A stretch of 64,000 nucleotides of DNA from CAVVZJ01 sp963752755. Its GTDB lineage: Bacteria; Planctomycetota; Planctomycetia; Isosphaerales; Isosphaeraceae. A program made the translations under genes and the position numbers. Shown here one piece after another: positions 27,354 to 38,247 of this stretch. The stretch lies in contig CAVVZJ010000011.1 of NCBI GenBank assembly GCA_963752755.1, positions 248,001 to 312,000 of the forward strand, in the 5' to 3' direction. Within the stretch, counting starts at the first letter, position 1; each line of letters begins with the position of its first letter. The notes beneath the pieces are model-generated. The model ran no database searches and was not told the DNA's origin. It saw only the letters and a list, made by a program, of their open reading frames with translations.

Positions 27354-30300
27354 TCAACGAGGATTCTCCGTATCGGCGGGAGGGGTGTCGTCGGGCCTGG
27401 CGTCGCCCCGGGGGGATGGACTGGCTGCGGGGTTTGCGGTGGTCTCGGGCGTGGTGGCGCCAGGTTTCAGCTCGGCGCCGGACGATTCGCCGGGAGCGGG
27501 CGGAGTCTTGGCCTCGGCGGAGGGAACCTCGGCGCCGAGCTTCTTGAGGTAGTAGTCGATCAAGGGGCGTGTCGGTAGCTCGGCGTCCAGCTCGATGGCC
27601 TTGAGGAAGTGGCTGGCGGCACCGAGCTGGACGACATTGCCCCTCTCATCCCGGACGTCCTGCGGCTGGCCGGCTTCCAGCAGGGCGAGACCCAGCTCGA
27701 ACTCCCACTGAGCCTGGCTGTCGAGGAAGCCGCGGGAATCGGAGGTGCCGGTGATTTCGAGGATCGAGCTGGTGGCCCCGGCGGGTTCGCCAACGATCAG
27801 GCTGCGGGCGGCGTTCAGAGCCTGGAAGACCTCGGTCCGTCGCAGCTCGGGGATGGCGTAGCCTTGCCAGTAGAAGGTGGCGTTGGTGTAGTAGCCTAGA
27901 AGCAGGTGCACGATCCCCTGACGGTAGGCGGCGGTCCCCGGGCCGGAGGAGAGTGAGGGGTCGTTGACGGTCGTTTGCTCCAGCAGGGTGAACGCCTCGT
28001 CGGGCTGGCCAACGCGGCAGTAGAGGTCCACCAGCATCGGCCGGACCTGGATCAGGCTGACCCCCGCGCTCTCGGCGGCCCGAAGCTCCTCGATCGCGAG
28101 GCCGAGGAAGCCTTGCTGGACGGCCAGGCTCGCCCGCTGAATCGGGCCGGCCTGCATGTTGGCGGTCTCCTCCTCGAACTGGGTCTGGAAGCGGTCGATC
28201 TCCTCGTTGAGCTGATCGAGCTGTTGCTGGCGGACCTCGCCGAATTCGGTGGGTCCGACCAGCTCGCGGGCGGACCGGAGATGGTCGCGGGCGAGGTCGA
28301 AGGCCTGGTTGCTGAGGTACAGGTCGGCGATCTGAGCGTGGAGCGAGGCCAGGTCACCCCGGGCGGCGACGTTGCGGGGTGGAGGCGTGGTCTGGATGGC
28401 GAAGTTCAGGGCCGCGATGCGCTGGCGATAGCGCAGGAAGATGAACTGGGTGGGCGAGGGCGTCGCCGGAGTCGCCGGGGTATCGGCGGTCGGCTGGAGC
28501 ATCTGGGTGAGGAAGGAGTTTTCCAGCCGACGGAAGGCGTCGGTGATGTTGGTTGGCGGGGCCGACGGGGCAAAGAAGTCGAGCGCGCTGAGGCCCTGCG
28601 CGGAGCTTGCGCGGAGGTTGATGGTGGAGTCGGTGGAGGCCGTGGCGGTGGACGTGGCGGCCTGGCCGATGATGGTCAGCTCGGCCTGGGTCAGGTTCTC
28701 GTAGGCGGCCTGGAGAAGCTGGAACGCGAACTTGTCGTCCGGGTTGCGCGTCAGGGCGATGCGTGCCTCCCGGATCGCCATGAGGCAGTCGGCCGGTTCG
28801 AGCGGTTGCTCGGCGGTGCCGGCCGACCAGACCCGGCCCAGCCAGCGCGCCGCGGCGGTCACGTGGGGGCCGGGTTCCTCCAGGGCGCGGTGGCGGAGGA
28901 TCTGATCCATCCAGGTGACCGGCGACGGGGTGCGTTCGGGGTCGCCGATCGGATCGTTGCGGTGATAGACGAGTTGCTCGGCGTCGAGCCGAAGCGCGAG
29001 GAAGCGATCACGGTCGGCGCTGGTCGGATCGACGCGACCGAAGAGGACGGCGTTGCCGTCATCGTAATACGGCACGAAGCTCGGGTTGCGCAGGAGGGCC
29101 TCATAGACGGGCGCATCCACGGGCAGGCGAGGCGAGATCATGATTGTCGTGGCGCCGTACTTTTTCGAGGAGAGCCGACCATTGCGGTCGGTCGTCGTCG
29201 CGGAGGGCTCGGCGGAGGTCGCGGAGTTCCGAGCGGAGGGCGTCGGTGAAGAGGCCCTCACGGCTGTCGATGTAGGTCTTGTGCCGGGGGTCGGCCCAGA
29301 TCAAGGCGTCACCGTGGGAGACCGAGAGGTTCAGGACGCGCCCCTCGACCTCGGACTGCCGCAGGTGCTCGGCGGCCTCGAAGGCGAATTGCGAGGCGTC
29401 CACGCCGAAGCCGAAGGGCAGCTCGACCCCGGCGAAGCCGGTGATCCCGAGCGCCAGGAAGGCGAAGATCAGCAGGATCGTGACGGCCCGACCACCGTCG
29501 GACCAGAGCTTCCAGCCGGCGCCGAGCCGGCCCTCGGTGCCGAAACGGTCGTGATACCACTCCTGACCGTTCAGGGTGAGCACCGCCGCGAAGACCAGAG
29601 CGAAGAAGGGCGCCAGCCGGATCAGGCCCGCCCAGAGCAGGGATGCCGCAACAAAGGCCAGGAATCGCCCGAGCGCGAACCGCCGACGATTCAGGGCAAA
29701 CGAGAGCATGCCGACCGTCACCAGGATCAGGTACAGGGCGATCTGGAGCCGCGCCATGCCGGGTCCGAGCATGTCCTCGAAATACTTGCGGCTCTGCGGA
29801 TCGAAGAACGAGAGCTGATCGCCGGTCAGCGGCGTTGTCTTGAGCCCGGTCAGGTTGCGAACCATCTCGACCACAGGCCCGAAGGCGGTCGGATAGATGC
29901 GCCAGAGCGACGGGTTCAGCAGGCAGACCGCGGCGCTGGCGGCAAGGATTCCCAGGCCGAGCGGCCAGGAGAGGGCGGGCGTCTCTGCCGGCTCGCGTCG
30001 CGACGGCTTGATGAGCGCCCCGACCAGCCAGACGAGCAGCACGATCAGGCCGAAGGCGAAGCTGTCGTCGAGGTTTGCCCAGAGCAGGAAAACGAAGGGC
30101 AAGCCATAAAGGGCGCCCCGGCGACCCTGGTTGACCGCGCGGTGCAAGAGCCACAGCTCCACGGCGAGTAGCAGAATGCCCCAGACCCCCGGGTCCACCT
30201 CGCTCGGCCCAGCGATGGCCGCGATCCCACCAACCAGAGGCACGATCCCAATTGCCGCCGAGGGGAGGAGAAACCCACCGAGTGCGAGCATTACGCAGAG

Positions 30301-30792
30301 CGACGCCCACCAGAGCCCAGGTCCCCGACGCCGGACCGCTAGCAAGACCCCGGCGGTGATCGCCAGCACCAGGGCATTCAGGACAGTCAGGGCCGTGGCT
30401 GCCCAGAAGGTCTTGGTCGCGCTCAGGCCGTTGATGGCGCTGGCAACGCCGTTATAAAGCTGCCAGTTGAGGACCTCGAAAAGCCAGGGGATGTTGACCC
30501 AGTTCTGGCCCTCCATCGTGTAGGAGAACGGGTCCCGGGTGATCGGCCCCTGGCTGCTCGCGAGCTGGCCGGCCTTCAGGCGAGGCCAGAGCGACGAGCT
30601 GATGATCGGGTGCATGGCGCCGAGGAAGACCAGCAGCAGGACACCGCCCGCGACGTAGCGGTCGAGGTAGCGGTTCCAGGCCGAGACCCGCTCGGGTGTC
30701 ATCGGCTCCGGCGGCGGCGACTCCTCCGTGGTGGTGGTCGCGGCGTCGGCCTCGGACTCCAAGGTCGGGTCGGGAGATTCGGGTGTGGTCAT
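27354..30792 (-). CDS. Large polytopic membrane protein with C-terminal TPR-like domain (one frameshift)
   Basis: The N-terminal half (start ATG at 30792) has a Thr/Pro/Glu-rich cytoplasmic leader, then about ten hydrophobic segments from VAGGVLLLVFLGAMHPIISS to AVTILLIFAFLALGITGFAG. A periplasmic stretch follows (GDALIWADPRHKTYIDSREG). The second half is soluble and helical with TPR-like repeats and a Pro/Glu tail. The halves are in different frames, but ...QWSALLEK and YGATTIMISPRLPVDAPVYE join naturally if one A is dropped from the A5 run at 29161-29165, so I treat them as one gene of about 1140 aa. The topology resembles O-antigen/glycosyltransferase-C-like proteins. Function unknown. Confidence 0.65.
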
Positions 30793-31430
30793 CGTTGGGG
30801 ATGCCGGATCCGGCGGACGGAAGATCAAACGGCGAAAAGGCCGTCAGATGAGGAAGATGAGCGAACATCCGCCCCATGCTAGGGTTGCTTCCGGGGCCCG
30901 GTCAAGGGGTTGACCATCGGGCATCGACCGTATGGTCGGTCCACGTCCCAGTCACCCGAGATTCCCGGGCTCGCCAGTCGTCACGATCCGGAAGCCTCGC
31001 CGTGTCCGCTGCTGCCGGCGAGACACTCCGGACACCTCGATCCGGCGGCCTGGATGCTGGCCAGGGTGGCTTCCGCCTGGCTGGCACCTCGGCTGGACAC
31101 CGAGACGCCGCCGCGGCCGACACGATTCGGCTCGGGCCGCTTGACGGGTGGTCGCTCACCATCGGCGGGCGGAGCGGGAGTCTGGACGAGCGGATCGGCC
31201 TGTGCGAGGCTCGGGAAGCTGGCTCAGGTTTTGCAGGGTCGCCGCTGTCCGATTCCCGATCAAGAGTCGGTCGGGTCGAGACGCGGATGATCGCCAGCAG
31301 GTATCGCCACGCGCTGCGGACTCACGATGGGCTTCCGTCAGACCGCTCAAGGGCCACCTCGTGCCACCCGTCGAGCGTGGAGGGCGCCGGCGAGCCGGAT
31401 GCACTCGGTGACGGTGGGAGGTTGGGATTG
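30793..31430. other. Divergent intergenic region
   Basis: About 640 bp between divergently transcribed membrane-protein genes. Several open frames overlap on both strands, but none has a recognisable domain. The promoters of both genes should lie here; I cannot identify them securely. Confidence 0.4.
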
Positions 31431-33031
31431 ATGAGGCAGCTCGAAGACGACGAGAAGCGGGAACCCGAAGATGATCTTGCCTGGGAGGCCCGAACCCAAT
31501 TCGGTCCCGCCTCTCCGGAGTCCGCGAGAGGGTCCGGGTCGCGGGAGGAGCCGGGACAAGTCGGGGGGTGGAGGAGGATCGCTCGGCTCGCGTGGCCGGC
31601 GCTGGTGCTCGCGGTCATCATTCCCACCGCGATGCTCACACTGACCGCACGGCTGTCTCTGGTCTCCTGGGGCAATGATCTCGACTACTTCGAGTCGTTC
31701 ATTGTCGAGACGGCGATGGGCCACTTCAATGGCCGTTTTCCGGAACTGGGGTCTCCATCGAGTCCGCCGTACAACCTCGTCTCGTACCCGCCGGGCAGCT
31801 ACCTCGTGCTCGCCCTGGCGGGTCGTCTCTGCGGGGTCGGCCTCGGGGAAGATGGCCGCTGGGTGGCTCGTGAGGTCACGCTGGCCTGTTCCTTGCTGGC
31901 CGGGCTCGTCGCGTCACTCTTCGCGCGCGGCTGGGCGCTCGCTGGTCGGTCGCCGTGCTGGTCGGCGGCCTGCTCGTGCTGGCTCAGGGGACGTTGAGCG
32001 AACTGATGCTCCCGGTCAACCCGCGTCCGGACGCACTCGCCGCGTTTCTCGCGTTGCTCGGCGCCTACCTCGCCCTGATCCACGCCCGCCCCTTCCTCGC
32101 GGCCTTGCCGCTCGGTTGGGCCGTCTTGAGTAAGCATTCTTACATCTCCGCTCCCTTCGTGATCGGCGTGAAGCTGCTCATCGAACGGCGATTCCGGACC
32201 CTGATCGGTTACGCGATCGCCGGTCTCGCCATCGCCGCCGTCGGCCTGGCGCTGGGGCGATGGTGGCTGGGACCGCACTTCCTCGATGGCTTGCGGTTTC
32301 AGACCCTGGAAGGCGCGCTCTGGAAGCAGCCCTTCTACTGCCTGGAGGTCGCATTCGCCGAGTGTCCGATCATCCTCGGTGCGGCCATGCTCTACCCGTT
32401 GGCCCGCCCGGAAGCGGGATTGCCGCGCGCGCGTTGCGACGCCCTGTTCGGGATGGTCGCCTTGAGCTTCGTCCTGAACACGATCGCCGCGGTGAAGCCG
32501 GGTGCCTCGGTCAATTACATGCTGGAGCCGATCACGTTCGCCGCTCCTCTGTCCGCCGTCCTGATCGAGCGGTTACTCCGCAGCGCCGACGCACGCGGCC
32601 AGGCGATGGTCTGGGCCTTCGGCCTCCTGCTCAGCCTGCCGCTCTGCATCGGCCGGCTCGATCTCGGCATGGATTTGCTCCGGGGTGAGTTTCCCTATCG
32701 CAGCGAAGACGCGCTGGCGATTGTTCCCCGACTGGCCGAGATCGAAGGCCCGATCCTCTCGACCGAGTCGGACGTTTACCGCGTGCTCAACCGCCCCTAC
32801 TACAACTTCCCGCCCGACCTGACTCTGACTGCCTTCAAACTCGGCAAGCTCGATCCCGAGCCCGGTCGGCGACTGATCCATGACCAGCACTTCGCCGCGA
32901 TCGTGCTCACGGCCAACGACTTCAAGTTCCACTATCACGGCCTGCCCCCGTCGTGGGTCGATCAGATCGAGCAAAGCTATGTCCTGGTCGAACAGGCCGG
33001 CGGCCTGCGAATCTACCGGCCGAGGCGTTGA
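31431..33031 (+). CDS. Polytopic membrane protein, glycosyltransferase-39/ArnT-like (frameshift)
   Basis: The start ATG has GGGAGG 9 nt upstream. A charged leader of about 55 aa precedes a first membrane helix (PALVLAVIIPTAMLTLTARL). Then comes WGNDLDYFESFIVETAMGHF, the aspartate-containing first periplasmic loop typical of GT-C enzymes. The frame shifts near 31940 and continues as VLVGGLLVLAQGTLSELMLP with at least six more helices. The end is a soluble tail (SYVLVEQAGGLRIYRPRR). GT-C enzymes transfer sugars from polyprenyl phosphates. The assignment rests on topology and loop only. Confidence 0.6.
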
Positions 33032-33164
33032 GGGCGGAGGATTCTTCGTGCCACAACCTCGGGGATGAAGGGACCCCGGAGCGTTCCCAAGGCCGGGAGC
33101 GAAGAGGAGCTACTCCGACGACGCGACCCGGCGGAATCGCTGGAAGAACCGGGGAACCCTCGGC

Positions 33165-33569
33165 ATGGCGCGATCACGACTCTCGTTCGGCCTGGATTCC
33201 TTGATGCTCATGATTGCCCTGATCGCGGGCTGCGCGGTGGTCGTGCGGGTGACACCGGCGCTGGGGATTCCGCTGGCCGTCCTGGCGATCATGGCCCTGT
33301 CGAGGACGGTTCTCCGGATCGCTGGCAGGCCGCGGAAGGCCGGGAGGATGAACGCTTTCGACAAGGTGATCGCGTTCTTCGTCTCGGCGGCGATCATGCT
33401 CGTCATTGTTGTTCCCACGCTCGTCTTGTTCTTGACGATGCTCGCCCTCTGCCTCATCCGGGATTTTCACCCCGCGCTGGGTCAACTGGCCGCGATGGTG
33501 CTTGCGGTCGGGCTGGGATACGTGATCCATCGCCTGATCGGCCATGCCATCCGAGAATGGGAGTGGTGA
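33165..33569 (+). CDS. Small membrane protein, function unknown
   Basis: A 134-aa protein with four predicted hydrophobic helices: SLMLMIALIAGCAVVVRVTP, LGIPLAVLAIMALSRTVLRI, VIAFFVSAAIMLVIVVPTLV and AAMVLAVGLGYVIHRLIGHA. The N-terminal MARSRLSFGLDSLMLMIALI pattern recurs in small planctomycete membrane proteins. No family function known. It follows the GT-C-like gene on the same strand, 134 bp downstream. Confidence 0.6.
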   Translation: MARSRLSFGLDSLMLMIALIAGCAVVVRVTPALGIPLAVLAIMALSRTVLRIAGRPRKAGRMNAFDKVIAFFVSAAIMLVIVVPTLVLFLTMLALCLIRDFHPALGQLAAMVLAVGLGYVIHRLIGHAIREWEW

Positions 33570-33625
33570 TCGCTCGGACGCGGCGTGCTCGCGGCGGAGT
33601 GCGATTCTCCGGGAATGACGGGGGA

Positions 33626-35326
33626 TCAGGGGCGTTTGGTCGATTGATGACGGAGCCCGGCCCGGGAGGGCGTCGGTGTGTCGCCCCTTTTCGAGGACGA
33701 CCTGGCCGTTGACCACCACGAAGGCGATCCCCTCCGGATAGTGGAACGGTTCGAGGTAAGTCGCACGGTCGATGACGACCTCGGGTTCGAAAAGGGTGAC
33801 GTCGGCGAACTGGCCGGGTCGGAGGAGGCCGCGGTCGAGGAGGCCGATCTTGGAGGCGTTGGCGGAGGTCATCTTGCGGACGGCCTCTTCCAGGCGGAGG
33901 ACGTGGCGATTGCGGACGTACTCGCCCAGGATGCGGGGGAACGTGCCGAAGTTGCGGGGGTGGGGATGGCCGCGACGGAGGGGACCCTCGATGGCGTAGG
34001 CGGAGCCGTCGGAGCCGAAGGAGCACCAGGGCTGGACCATCGCGAGGTTCATGTCCTCCTCGGTGTGGTGGGCGTAGATGGTGCTGATCGAGCCGTTCTC
34101 CTCGATGAGGAAGTCGAAGAGCAGGTCGAGGGGGTCGGGCTTCGGGTCCTGGCCCTCGGCGCGCGGGCGAGGATGACGTCCATCGTCTGGCCCTCGAACT
34201 CGGCGTTCTTGGGGGTGAGGCGGGCGCTGACGAGCATGCGGGACCAGTCGCCGCCGACGGCGAGGTAGTGGTTGTACCAGTCGGGGAGGCCATTGAGGAT
34301 GTCGCGCTTCATCCGGTGCGCGTGCTCGGGGTCCTTGAGTCGAGCGAGCAGCGCGTCCCGACCGCCCTCGTGGGCCCAGGGGGGGATGATGCTGACGAGG
34401 TCGTTGTTGCCTCGGGTGTAGGGATAGACGTTCGCCTGGACGTTCACGCCTCGGGCGCGGGCGGCGTCGATCAGGGCGACGATCTCGGACATCCGGCCCC
34501 AGAGGCGCTGGTCGGCGATCTTGATGTGGATGATGTCCACCGGAATCCCGGCTCGCTCGCCGATGGCGATGGCCTCGCGGATCGCGTCGAGGACGTCGGT
34601 GCCTTCGTTGCGGATGTGGCTGGAGTAAATGCCGCCGTGGTCGTGGACGACGCGGGCGAGGGCGACGATGTCGTCGGTGGTAGCGACGCGCTCCTGAGAC
34701 TCGGCGAGCATGGTGGAGAGGCCGAAGGCGCCGTCGCTCATGGCCTCGTCGAGAAGGGCCTTCATGGCGTCGAGCTGTGCGGGGGACGGGTGGTCGAACG
34801 AGTCGCCCATCACGCCACCCCAGATGTTGCGGAGGCCGGCGTAGGTGGCGATGTTCACGGCGATCCCGGAGCGGTCGAGGGCGTCGAGGTAGTCGGCGAG
34901 GGTGACGATCTTCGTCGTCTGGCCGTCGATCGTGACCTCGCGAGGCGGGAGCTTCCCCTTGTTGGGACCGCCGGAGGTGTGCTCGCCGAGGACTTCGGTG
35001 GTCACTCCCTGGCGGATCTTGGCCTGGGCGTGGCCGTCCTCGAAGAGGAGCCAGTCCGAATGCGAGTGCATGTCGATGAATCCCGGGGCGACGACGAGGC
35101 CGCGGGCGTCGATGGTGCGGGTGGCCGTCGCGTCGTCGGGGACGTGGCCAACGGCGGCGATCCGGTCGCCGCGGATCGCGACGTCGCCGAAGAACCAGGG
35201 GTTGCCGGTGCCGTCCACGATCCGGCCACCGCGGATGACGAGGTCGAAGGGCTCCTCGGCGGGCGACGGCGCAGCGGGAAGGAGGAGCGTCGTGAGGGCG
35301 GCGAGCAGGAATCGAGAGCGGGGCAT
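33626..35326 (-). CDS. Secreted N-acyl-D-amino-acid deacylase (amidohydrolase), frameshifted
   Basis: A signal peptide (MPRSRFLLAALTTLLLPAAP) precedes FDLVIRGGRIVDGTGNPWFF, the opening of D-aminoacylases. Metal ligands are visible: PGFIDMHSHSDWLLFEDGHA (HxH), GIYSSHIRNEGTDVLDAIRE (His, Glu) and IPVDIIHIKIADQRLWG (His, Lys). The frame shifts near 34165 and continues with LLFDFLIEENGSISTIYAHH, then FGTFPRILGEYVRN and LLDRGLLRPGQFADVTLFEP. The end is uncertain: the expected family tail DALPGRA...RHQSTKRP would stop at 33626 after one more shift. It releases D-amino acids from N-acylated forms, or cleaves related amides, outside the cytoplasm. Confidence 0.82.
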
Positions 35327-35428
35327 CGTGGGGCCTCGGTAGGGTGTCGTCGTCGGCTGAGTCCGATCCAGGGCGGCGAGACCGATCGAGAATTAGATCG
35401 AGGTTTGTCGAAAGAAAGACGACAGAGA

Positions 35429-37092
35429 TCAATAGGCTCCGGCGTGTCGGCCGGCTTTGGGATCGCCAGCGGCGTCGAGGTGGTGGGAGGAGGGGTCGAG
35501 ACGGATCACGGTGGGGACCCAGAGCGGGGGATTCTTGACGGTGATCCGGTGGCCGCGGGAGCGGAGGTCGGCCTGGACGTCGTCGGGGAAGGCGGGTTCA
35601 AGCGTGAGGCTGCCCAGCTTGGGGGGAGTCTGGCGGAAGGAGCCGATGAAGTGATCGGTGACGAAGCGGGGCGCCGTGACCGACTCGGCGGGCGAGAGGC
35701 CGAAGTCGATCAGGTTCAGGAGCATCTGGAGCGTCGACCTGGTCCTGGCCGTCGCCACCGGCGACGCTGACGGCGATCACAGGCTGGTCGTCCTTCAGGA
35801 CGAGGGTCGGCGTGAGGGTGATCCGGGGGCGCTTGCCGGGCTCGATGCAGTCGGGGTGGCCTTCCCAGGTGTTGAAGCTCTGGAGCCGGGAGCCGAGCCA
35901 GACGCCGGTGTCGCCCGCGAGCACGCCGGACCAGCCGCTCGGCGTGGCGGCGACGACGTTGCCGCGACCGTCGGCGACGAGGCAGGTCGTGGTGTCGTGG
36001 GCGGGGCTGGCGTTGCCGAGCGGGGGTGGCGGGGTGATCGAGCAGGGCGCGGCCGGAGCGAGGGTCGCCGGGGCGGAGTTCCAGGGAGGCGTGGCGGAGG
36101 TCGATGAGGTCGCGGCGGCGCGAGGCGTATTCGGGTCGAGAGAAGTGGGCCGATGGGGACGTCCACGAAGAGGGGGTCGGCGTAGTAGGCGTCGCGGTCG
36201 GCGAGGGCGAGCTTGAGGGCCTCGGCGGTGACGTGGACGGCGTCGGGGCGGTCGTGGCCCATCGCGGCGAGGTCGAAGCCGTCGAGGAGTTGGAGGGCTT
36301 CGAGCAAGGCGGGGCCCTGGGTCCACGGGCCGCACTTGAAGACGGTGTGGCCGCGGTAGGCGACGGAGACGCGGCTCCTCGACGCGCGTGACGTGGGTGG
36401 CGAGGTCCTCGAAGCGGATCAGGCCGCCGTGGTCGCGGGACCAGGCGTCGATCCGGCGGGCGATCGGACCGCGGTAGAAGGTGTCGGCGACCAGGCGGAG
36501 GCCGCGGCGGCGGTCGTCGGTGGCGCGTTCGGCGTCGATCAAGAGACGGATCGTGCGGGCGAGGTCGGCGTGCCAGGGATGCTCGCCGCGGTCGAGGATG
36601 CGGAGGGCGGGGGCGACGGCGTCGGCGAAGCGGATCGTGCCGAAGCGGTCGAGGGTGGTCAGGCAGGCGTCGAGCGCCGCGGGGACGGCGGCGGCCTCGA
36701 TGCCGGAGCCGGGAATGCCGCCTTCCTTCGCGGCGAAATGCTCCCGTGTCGCGAGCCGAGGGGCCGCACCCTGGCCGGCGATGACGGTGACGACCTGTGC
36801 GGTCGGCGTCATAGACGAGGATCGGCACCTCGCCGCCGAAGCAGAACTGGTTGGCGTCGGTGACGCTCAGGGCGAGGATCGTTGCCACCGCCCCATCGGC
36901 CGCGTTGCCGCCGTTCTTGAGGATCTCCAGGCCAGCCTCGACCGCCTCCGAGCCGCCCGCGACGACGGCACCTTGAGTCCCCGAGGCGCTCCAGCCGAGG
37001 GAGTTGGGGTCGCGTGTCGGCCGGGCACGCTCGGGCTGAGCCGTGGTGAGAGTGGGGACCAGCAGGGCCAGGACCAGGACAAGGCGACGCAT
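35429..37092 (-). CDS. ggt: Gamma-glutamyltransferase (multiple frameshifts)
   Basis: Secreted Ntn-hydrolase. Signal peptide MRRLVLVLALLVPTLTTAQP; the second ATG (37092) is preferred because GGAG lies 8 nt upstream. Family blocks in order: AVVAGGSEAVEAGLEILKNG, GGNAADGAVATILALSV, REHFAAKEGGIPGSGIEAAA, ALLEALQLLDGFDLAAMGHD. The autoprocessing/nucleophile region is DTTTCLVADGRGNVVAATPS, then FNTWEGHPDCIEPGKRPRIT and AVSVAGGDGQDQ. The small-subunit end is LTLEPAFPDDVQADLRSRGH. Five frame changes (near 36805, 36385, 36145, 36030 and 35745) break the reading frame. It hydrolyses gamma-glutamyl bonds, for example in glutathione. Confidence 0.85.
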
Positions 37093-37209
37093 GGGCATGG
37101 CTCCGGCTCGGGGCGATCAGGGGAGGTGAGTATCCCACCTCAGGATCAAGCGATGCACAACGCCCCCGAGCTTAACCGGCGCCTTGATGGTGGGCAATCA
37201 CGGAGCGGA

Positions 37210-38094
37210 TCAAGGCCCCTGGCGGGGCGTCGCGAGAAGGACCACCCAGTAGGGCTTGCCATCCCCGGCGCGGGCATAACCGACGCCGATATGCTCATGA
37301 TCGCCGAGAATTGACCGGTCGCGGTCGTCGCTCGCCATGAGGCTCGCGACGAACTTTTCCGGCGTGGAGTAGCCCGACGCGGTGTTCTGCTGGATCTCGC
37401 GGTAGGGATAGCCCTCGCGACGGACCACTTCCAGGGCGAGGGAGCCGCCGTCGCTTCGGCGGAGGGTGTCGTTCTCGGCCATGTCCCTGGCGGCGGCCTG
37501 GGCGGCATCGGTGAGTTTGGGGGCGACTGTCAGGGCGGGGTGGCCGGCGTCGGAACGTTTTTTGTTGATCTGATCGACAACGGCCTGAGCGGCCTCCTTC
37601 GGGTCGAGTCGCGGGATCGGGCGGCCGAACTCGACGGCCCAGTAGGGATGGCCCTCGGCGTCCTCAGTCCGCGCGGCGCCAATCTCGGTGAAGTCGCCGA
37701 GGATGTTACGGCGGTGGTGAGGACTGTTCATCCAGCCGTCCATCACTTCCGCGACCGTGTCCTGTCCCTCCGCGACGTTCTCACCCGTTGCGACGTAATG
37801 ATAGCCCTGCCGCTCGACTCGCTGCGCGGGGGTCGAGCCGTCGGAACCCTCGTGAGAAAGCTTCGCGTGCTCGGCCATGTCGCGCGCGTGGACCTGGGCG
37901 GCCTTCATCAACTGCGGACCGACCTTCAGGGCCTTCCGGTCCTCGCGTGAGCGAATCTGATTATGAGCGTCGATCAGTCGATCGATCACCGGAGGCACGT
38001 CCGGAGATTCCGGCGGATCATCAGGATCTTCGGCGACGGCAGACGCGACGCACGCGGCGAGGATCAGGAGAGCCAGGGCGAAACATCGTGACAT
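37210..38094 (-). CDS. Secreted protein with two tandem CAP (SCP/PR1) domains
   Basis: A 294-aa protein with signal peptide (MSRCFALALLILAACVASAV). The first CAP domain (about 35-165) reads IDAHNQIRSREDRKALKVGP, KAAQVHARDMAEHAKLSHEG, TGENVAEGQDTVAEVMDGWM and HHRRNILGDFTEIGAA. The second (about 170-290) repeats the layout in degenerate form: QINKKRSDAGHPALTVAPKL, AAARDMAENDTLRRSDGGSL, DDRDRSILGDHEHIGVGYAR. The second lacks the HxxxE-type cavity residues of the first. The start has GGAGG 7 nt upstream. Bacterial CAP proteins are secreted with mostly unknown roles. Confidence 0.88.
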   Translation of the reverse strand: MSRCFALALLILAACVASAVAEDPDDPPESPDVPPVIDRLIDAHNQIRSREDRKALKVGPQLMKAAQVHARDMAEHAKLSHEGSDGSTPAQRVERQGYHYVATGENVAEGQDTVAEVMDGWMNSPHHRRNILGDFTEIGAARTEDAEGHPYWAVEFGRPIPRLDPKEAAQAVVDQINKKRSDAGHPALTVAPKLTDAAQAAARDMAENDTLRRSDGGSLALEVVRREGYPYREIQQNTASGYSTPEKFVASLMASDDRDRSILGDHEHIGVGYARAGDGKPYWVVLLATPRQGP

Positions 38095-38247
38095 GGGTCT
38101 TCCTCCCGATGGGTCGGGCCCGAACCGGAGTGGTCATCGAGGCCAGGATCGGAGCGAGCGAGGCTTTCTTCTCCAACCTCATTCAGTTATCGTGCCAAGG
38201 CGAACGCCGATCCCGGCCCGACAGGTCACCCGCGACGAGGTCCCTCC

